Shown piece after piece: positions 7,189 to 9,679 of a stretch of 9,679 nucleotides of DNA (the first letter of the stretch is position 1; each line of letters opens with the position of its first letter). The notes under the pieces were generated by a model. It saw nothing but the letters and a program-made list of their open reading frames with translations, was not told where the DNA came from and made no database searches. Origin of the DNA: Phascolarctobacterium sp. (GTDB lineage: Bacteria > Bacillota > Negativicutes > Acidaminococcales > Acidaminococcaceae); NCBI GenBank assembly GCA_019417125.1, contig DXVZ01000078.1:1-9679 (forward strand). The letters are read 5' to 3'. Both the position numbers and the translations under genes were made by a program.

Positions 7189-8946
7189 ATGAAAAAAACT
7201 AAAATTATCTGCACTATGGGGCCAAGTACCGACGATGTCGCTTTACTTGAACAAATGATGCGCGCAGGCATGGATTTGGCCCGTTTTAATTTTTCGCATG
7301 GCAGCCATGAGGACCATGCGCGCCGTGTGGAACTGGTGCGCGAAGCTGCGGCCGCAGTTAACAAAACAATAGCTTTAATTGCCGATACCAAGGGGCCGGA
7401 GATGCGCCTTGGTATTTTTAAAGACGGTAAGGTTATTTTAAAAGAAGGCGACAGCTTTACGCTTACTACTGAAGAAATTGAAGGCACGGCTGAAATTTCG
7501 TATGTAAATTATGCCGGTTTGCCGGAAGAATTACAGCCCGGCAACGCCATTTTGCTTTCAGACGGGCTGTTGGCGCTGGAAGTAACAGCAGTTGACGTGC
7601 CCGGCGGCAAAATTTACACCAAGGTTGTGCACGGCGGTGAAATCAGTTCGCGCAAACGTGTTGCCTGCCCTGGTGTGGAGCTGAAGCTGCCGTTTTTGTC
7701 CGAGCAGGACATCAGCGATATTACCTTTGCTGCTAAGCTTGGCATGGACTACGTTGCCGCTTCTTTTGTACAGAAGGCGGATGATGTGCTGGCAATCCGC
7801 CGCGTATTGGAAGAAGTCGGTTCGCCGATGGGCATTATTTCTAAAATCGAGAACCACGCCGGTGTAAAAAATATTGATGAAATTATTGCCGTATCTGACG
7901 GCGTAATGGTAGCACGCGGCGACTTAGGCGTGGAAATTCCTGCCGAAGTGGTGCCGCTGGTACAGAAAGATATTATCCGCAGCTGCAATAAAGCAGGCAA
8001 GCCGGTAATTACGGCAACGCAGATGCTGGAGAGCATGATTTACAGCTACCGTGCTACCCGTGCGGAAGCCAGCGATATTGCCAACGCTATTTTTGACGGC
8101 ACTGATGATATTATGCTCAGCGGAGAAACTGCGTCCGGCAAATATCCGCTGGAGGCAGTGCGCACGATGGCAAAAATTGCCGAGCAGACGGAGACGGCGC
8201 TGGACTATGCACGCATATTTAAAAATAAAGGTATTGGCGAGCGCATTCATTCTACTGAAGCAATCAGCCATGCTACTGTGCAGATTGCGCAGGAACTTGG
8301 CAGTGACGCCATTGTAAGCATTACGGAATCTGGTTTTACAGCACGCATGCTTGCTAAATACCGTCCTGCCGTTGGTGTTATCGGCATTTCGCGCCACCCG
8401 GAAACGGTAAGGAAAATGCAGCTGTATTGGGGCGTGTGCCCTGTATTGGGACCGTGGTCCGACAACACTGACGAATTGATTGAAACTTCGCTGAACTGCG
8501 TTAAAAAAGCCGGGCTGATAAAAGACGGCGACAACGTGCTTGTAACGGCTGGCGTACCGGTGGGCAAACCTGGCACAACCAACTTAATTAAGGTTGTGGC
8601 TATGAGCCAAAAGCTGGTCAGCGGCGTCGGTATTGGTTTACAGTCCATCACCGGCGTGGTTTGCAAATGCACTAAGCCCGAAGATTTTACTGCCAAACTA
8701 AAAGCAGGCGACATACTGGTTGTCGGCGTGCTGCCTGATGAAGCGGGCAAGTATGCCGCTGCGGCGGGGGCAATAATTGCCGAAGAAGGCGGGCTTACTT
8801 CTACTGCTGCTATAATTGCCGTTGGCTGCGGCGTACCGGCTATCGTCGGCGCAAGCGGCGCCATGCAGGTGCTTACGGACGGCGCGACGGTTACGGTGGA
8901 TACTGTCAGCGGCATTGTGTATGAAGGCACCAGCAATATTATGTAA
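7189..8946 (+). CDS. pyk: pyruvate kinase with C-terminal PEP-utiliser-like domain
   Basis: Converts phosphoenolpyruvate and ADP to pyruvate and ATP, the last step of glycolysis, in the cytoplasm. The 585-residue length matches Bacillus-type enzymes with an extra C-terminal domain. The barrel has RFNFSHG (32-38), DTKGPE (66-71), ISKIEN (217-222) with the catalytic-region Lys K219, metal ligands E221 and D245 (ARGDLG) and ATQMLESM (276-283). E71 at the position of rabbit Glu117 predicts a K+-dependent enzyme. The B domain spans about 72-165, the allosteric C domain about 350-472, and the mobile-domain-like extension about 480-585 with EEGGLTSTAAI (532-542). Two departures stand out: YSYRATRAE (285-293), where NPRPTRAE is usual, and Thr539 where the extension usually reads TSHAA. 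A224 also departs from the acidic or polar residue expected in the active-site signature. Substrate residues are kept, so it should be active. The ATG at 7189 has GGAGG at 7178-7182; an upstream in-frame TTG at 7150 lies inside the preceding gene and is not used. Confidence 0.96.
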   Translation: MKKTKIICTMGPSTDDVALLEQMMRAGMDLARFNFSHGSHEDHARRVELVREAAAAVNKTIALIADTKGPEMRLGIFKDGKVILKEGDSFTLTTEEIEGTAEISYVNYAGLPEELQPGNAILLSDGLLALEVTAVDVPGGKIYTKVVHGGEISSRKRVACPGVELKLPFLSEQDISDITFAAKLGMDYVAASFVQKADDVLAIRRVLEEVGSPMGIISKIENHAGVKNIDEIIAVSDGVMVARGDLGVEIPAEVVPLVQKDIIRSCNKAGKPVITATQMLESMIYSYRATRAEASDIANAIFDGTDDIMLSGETASGKYPLEAVRTMAKIAEQTETALDYARIFKNKGIGERIHSTEAISHATVQIAQELGSDAIVSITESGFTARMLAKYRPAVGVIGISRHPETVRKMQLYWGVCPVLGPWSDNTDELIETSLNCVKKAGLIKDGDNVLVTAGVPVGKPGTTNLIKVVAMSQKLVSGVGIGLQSITGVVCKCTKPEDFTAKLKAGDILVVGVLPDEAGKYAAAAGAIIAEEGGLTSTAAIIAVGCGVPAIVGASGAMQVLTDGATVTVDTVSGIVYEGTSNIM

Positions 8947-8958
8947 CGGGAGTTTTGT

Positions 8959-9679
8959 ATGGCAGCCGATAATGAACTGGAAAATTTAAAAACGGATTGC
9001 ATTACTGCGCTGCGTAAGGGCGATGAGGACGCTTTTGAGGCTGCCGCCGTAAAATTACAGGAGCAGACCGGCGATTTACGCTTTAAAATGGAAAGTTTCG
9101 GTATGTTGGCATGCCTGGCGTTAAAGCACAATTACCGCCGCAGCGCGATTAAAGCGCTTAACTTGCTGTCGGTTTGCCCGCTTGATATAGCGCCGGAGGA
9201 CGCCGGTGCGGAAAACGTATTTTTGCAGAGCCTGCACCATGCGGCAGTGATGGCGGCGCGCACGCATAATAAGGATATTTTTGCGTCTGCCGTAAGTAAG
9301 CTGGCGCTGCGTTACAGTAAGGCAAGCTATATTAAAGAAAACACGGAAGCCTTTATCAATTTGTTAACGGAGCTGATGTTTGTGGCGGCAGACCGCCGTT
9401 ATACGGAAGTTTTGCCGATGCTGAGGTGGCTTAGCCTGCGTTTGTGCAGAAATGAAGCCGCTGCTGATGATGTGCTGCTGCCGTTTCTGCGCGAATGGGC
9501 TTGTTTGGCGGCGCAGGCGGCAAGGCGCGGCTGGGAGGACGTTGCCGGGCAGCTGTTAAGCGGCTTGTTTTACTTTTTGCTTAAACAGCGCAGCTTTGAA
9601 CTTACGCGCAGCGTGCTGATGTATGTTATGCTGCACATGCAGATGTATGCGGCTTGGGACGGTGCGGAAAAAGCGTTTA
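8959..9679 (+). CDS. unrecognised alpha-helical protein, 3' end outside the window
   Basis: An open frame starts at ATG 8959, 12 nt after the pyk stop, with GGGAG at 8948-8952 six nt upstream. It continues without a stop to the window end, giving 240 codons plus one base. The product begins MAADNELENLKTDCITALRK. It is rich in Ala, Leu and amphipathic helices, with no signal peptide and no clear membrane helix. Paired helices around 46-70, 88-116, 126-142, 146-160 and 168-216 suggest a helical-repeat (solenoid-like) scaffold, but I see no canonical TPR consensus and no catalytic motif. Codon use is like dnaE. It is probably the next gene of the etf-pyk transcript; no terminator separates it from pyk. 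I do not recognise the family. Confidence 0.75.
   Translation, partial: MAADNELENLKTDCITALRKGDEDAFEAAAVKLQEQTGDLRFKMESFGMLACLALKHNYRRSAIKALNLLSVCPLDIAPEDAGAENVFLQSLHHAAVMAARTHNKDIFASAVSKLALRYSKASYIKENTEAFINLLTELMFVAADRRYTEVLPMLRWLSLRLCRNEAAADDVLLPFLREWACLAAQAARRGWEDVAGQLLSGLFYFLLKQRSFELTRSVLMYVMLHMQMYAAWDGAEKAF

Noticed and set aside
8247..9131. 294-codon open frame on the minus strand across the end of pyk and the start of the next gene
   Set aside because: It lies opposite two well-supported genes, its product is low-complexity (Ser/Ala/Pro/Thr-rich) as is usual for antisense frames, and it matches no family.

Overview
The window is a dense, single-strand (+) stretch of bacterial chromosome of mid GC content. 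Short gaps (11-17 nt) and purine-rich Shine-Dalgarno sites separate most genes. Gene content suggests an anaerobic member of the Firmicutes/Bacillota: a pyruvate kinase with the extra C-terminal PEP-utiliser-like domain, a DnaE with an intact PHP metal site, a ferredoxin-fused EtfA and a small protein of a type recalled next to pyk/pfkA/dnaE in Clostridia and Negativicutes. Negativicutes (Acidaminococcaceae-like) is my best guess, from gene content and remembered family resemblance only; nothing here fixes the genus.

Layout. Positions 1-54 may hold the last codons of an upstream gene. An SSF-family sodium:solute symporter (51-1436) is followed after 17 nt by dnaE (1454-4855), the replicative DNA polymerase III alpha subunit. 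A 99-nt gap, the largest in the window, holds promoter-like hexamers and a perfect 12-bp palindrome. A new transcription unit probably starts there: etfB (4955-5749), etfA with two N-terminal [4Fe-4S] motifs (5761-6954), a 67-residue protein (6971-7174), pyk (7189-8946), and an unrecognised, probably all-helical protein that runs off the right edge (8959-9679).

How the genes fit together. EtfB carries the DGDTAQVGP segment linked to FAD-binding, electron-bifurcating-type ETFs, and EtfA has a ferredoxin-like front end. The pair is therefore a candidate flavin-based electron bifurcation or confurcation module that exchanges electrons between NAD(H), ferredoxin and an acyl-CoA or 2-hydroxyacid dehydrogenase encoded elsewhere. 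Co-transcription with pyruvate kinase would tie redox balancing to lower glycolysis. The SSF symporter and dnaE appear to belong to an upstream unit.

The genes are mostly recognisable housekeeping or energy-metabolism families. I did not find mobile elements, CRISPR arrays, rRNA or tRNA genes, or a clear intrinsic terminator. The points worth a second look are the Fe-S-fused EtfA in this neighbourhood, the altered motifs in pyruvate kinase, the small pyk-linked protein and the unknown gene at the right edge.
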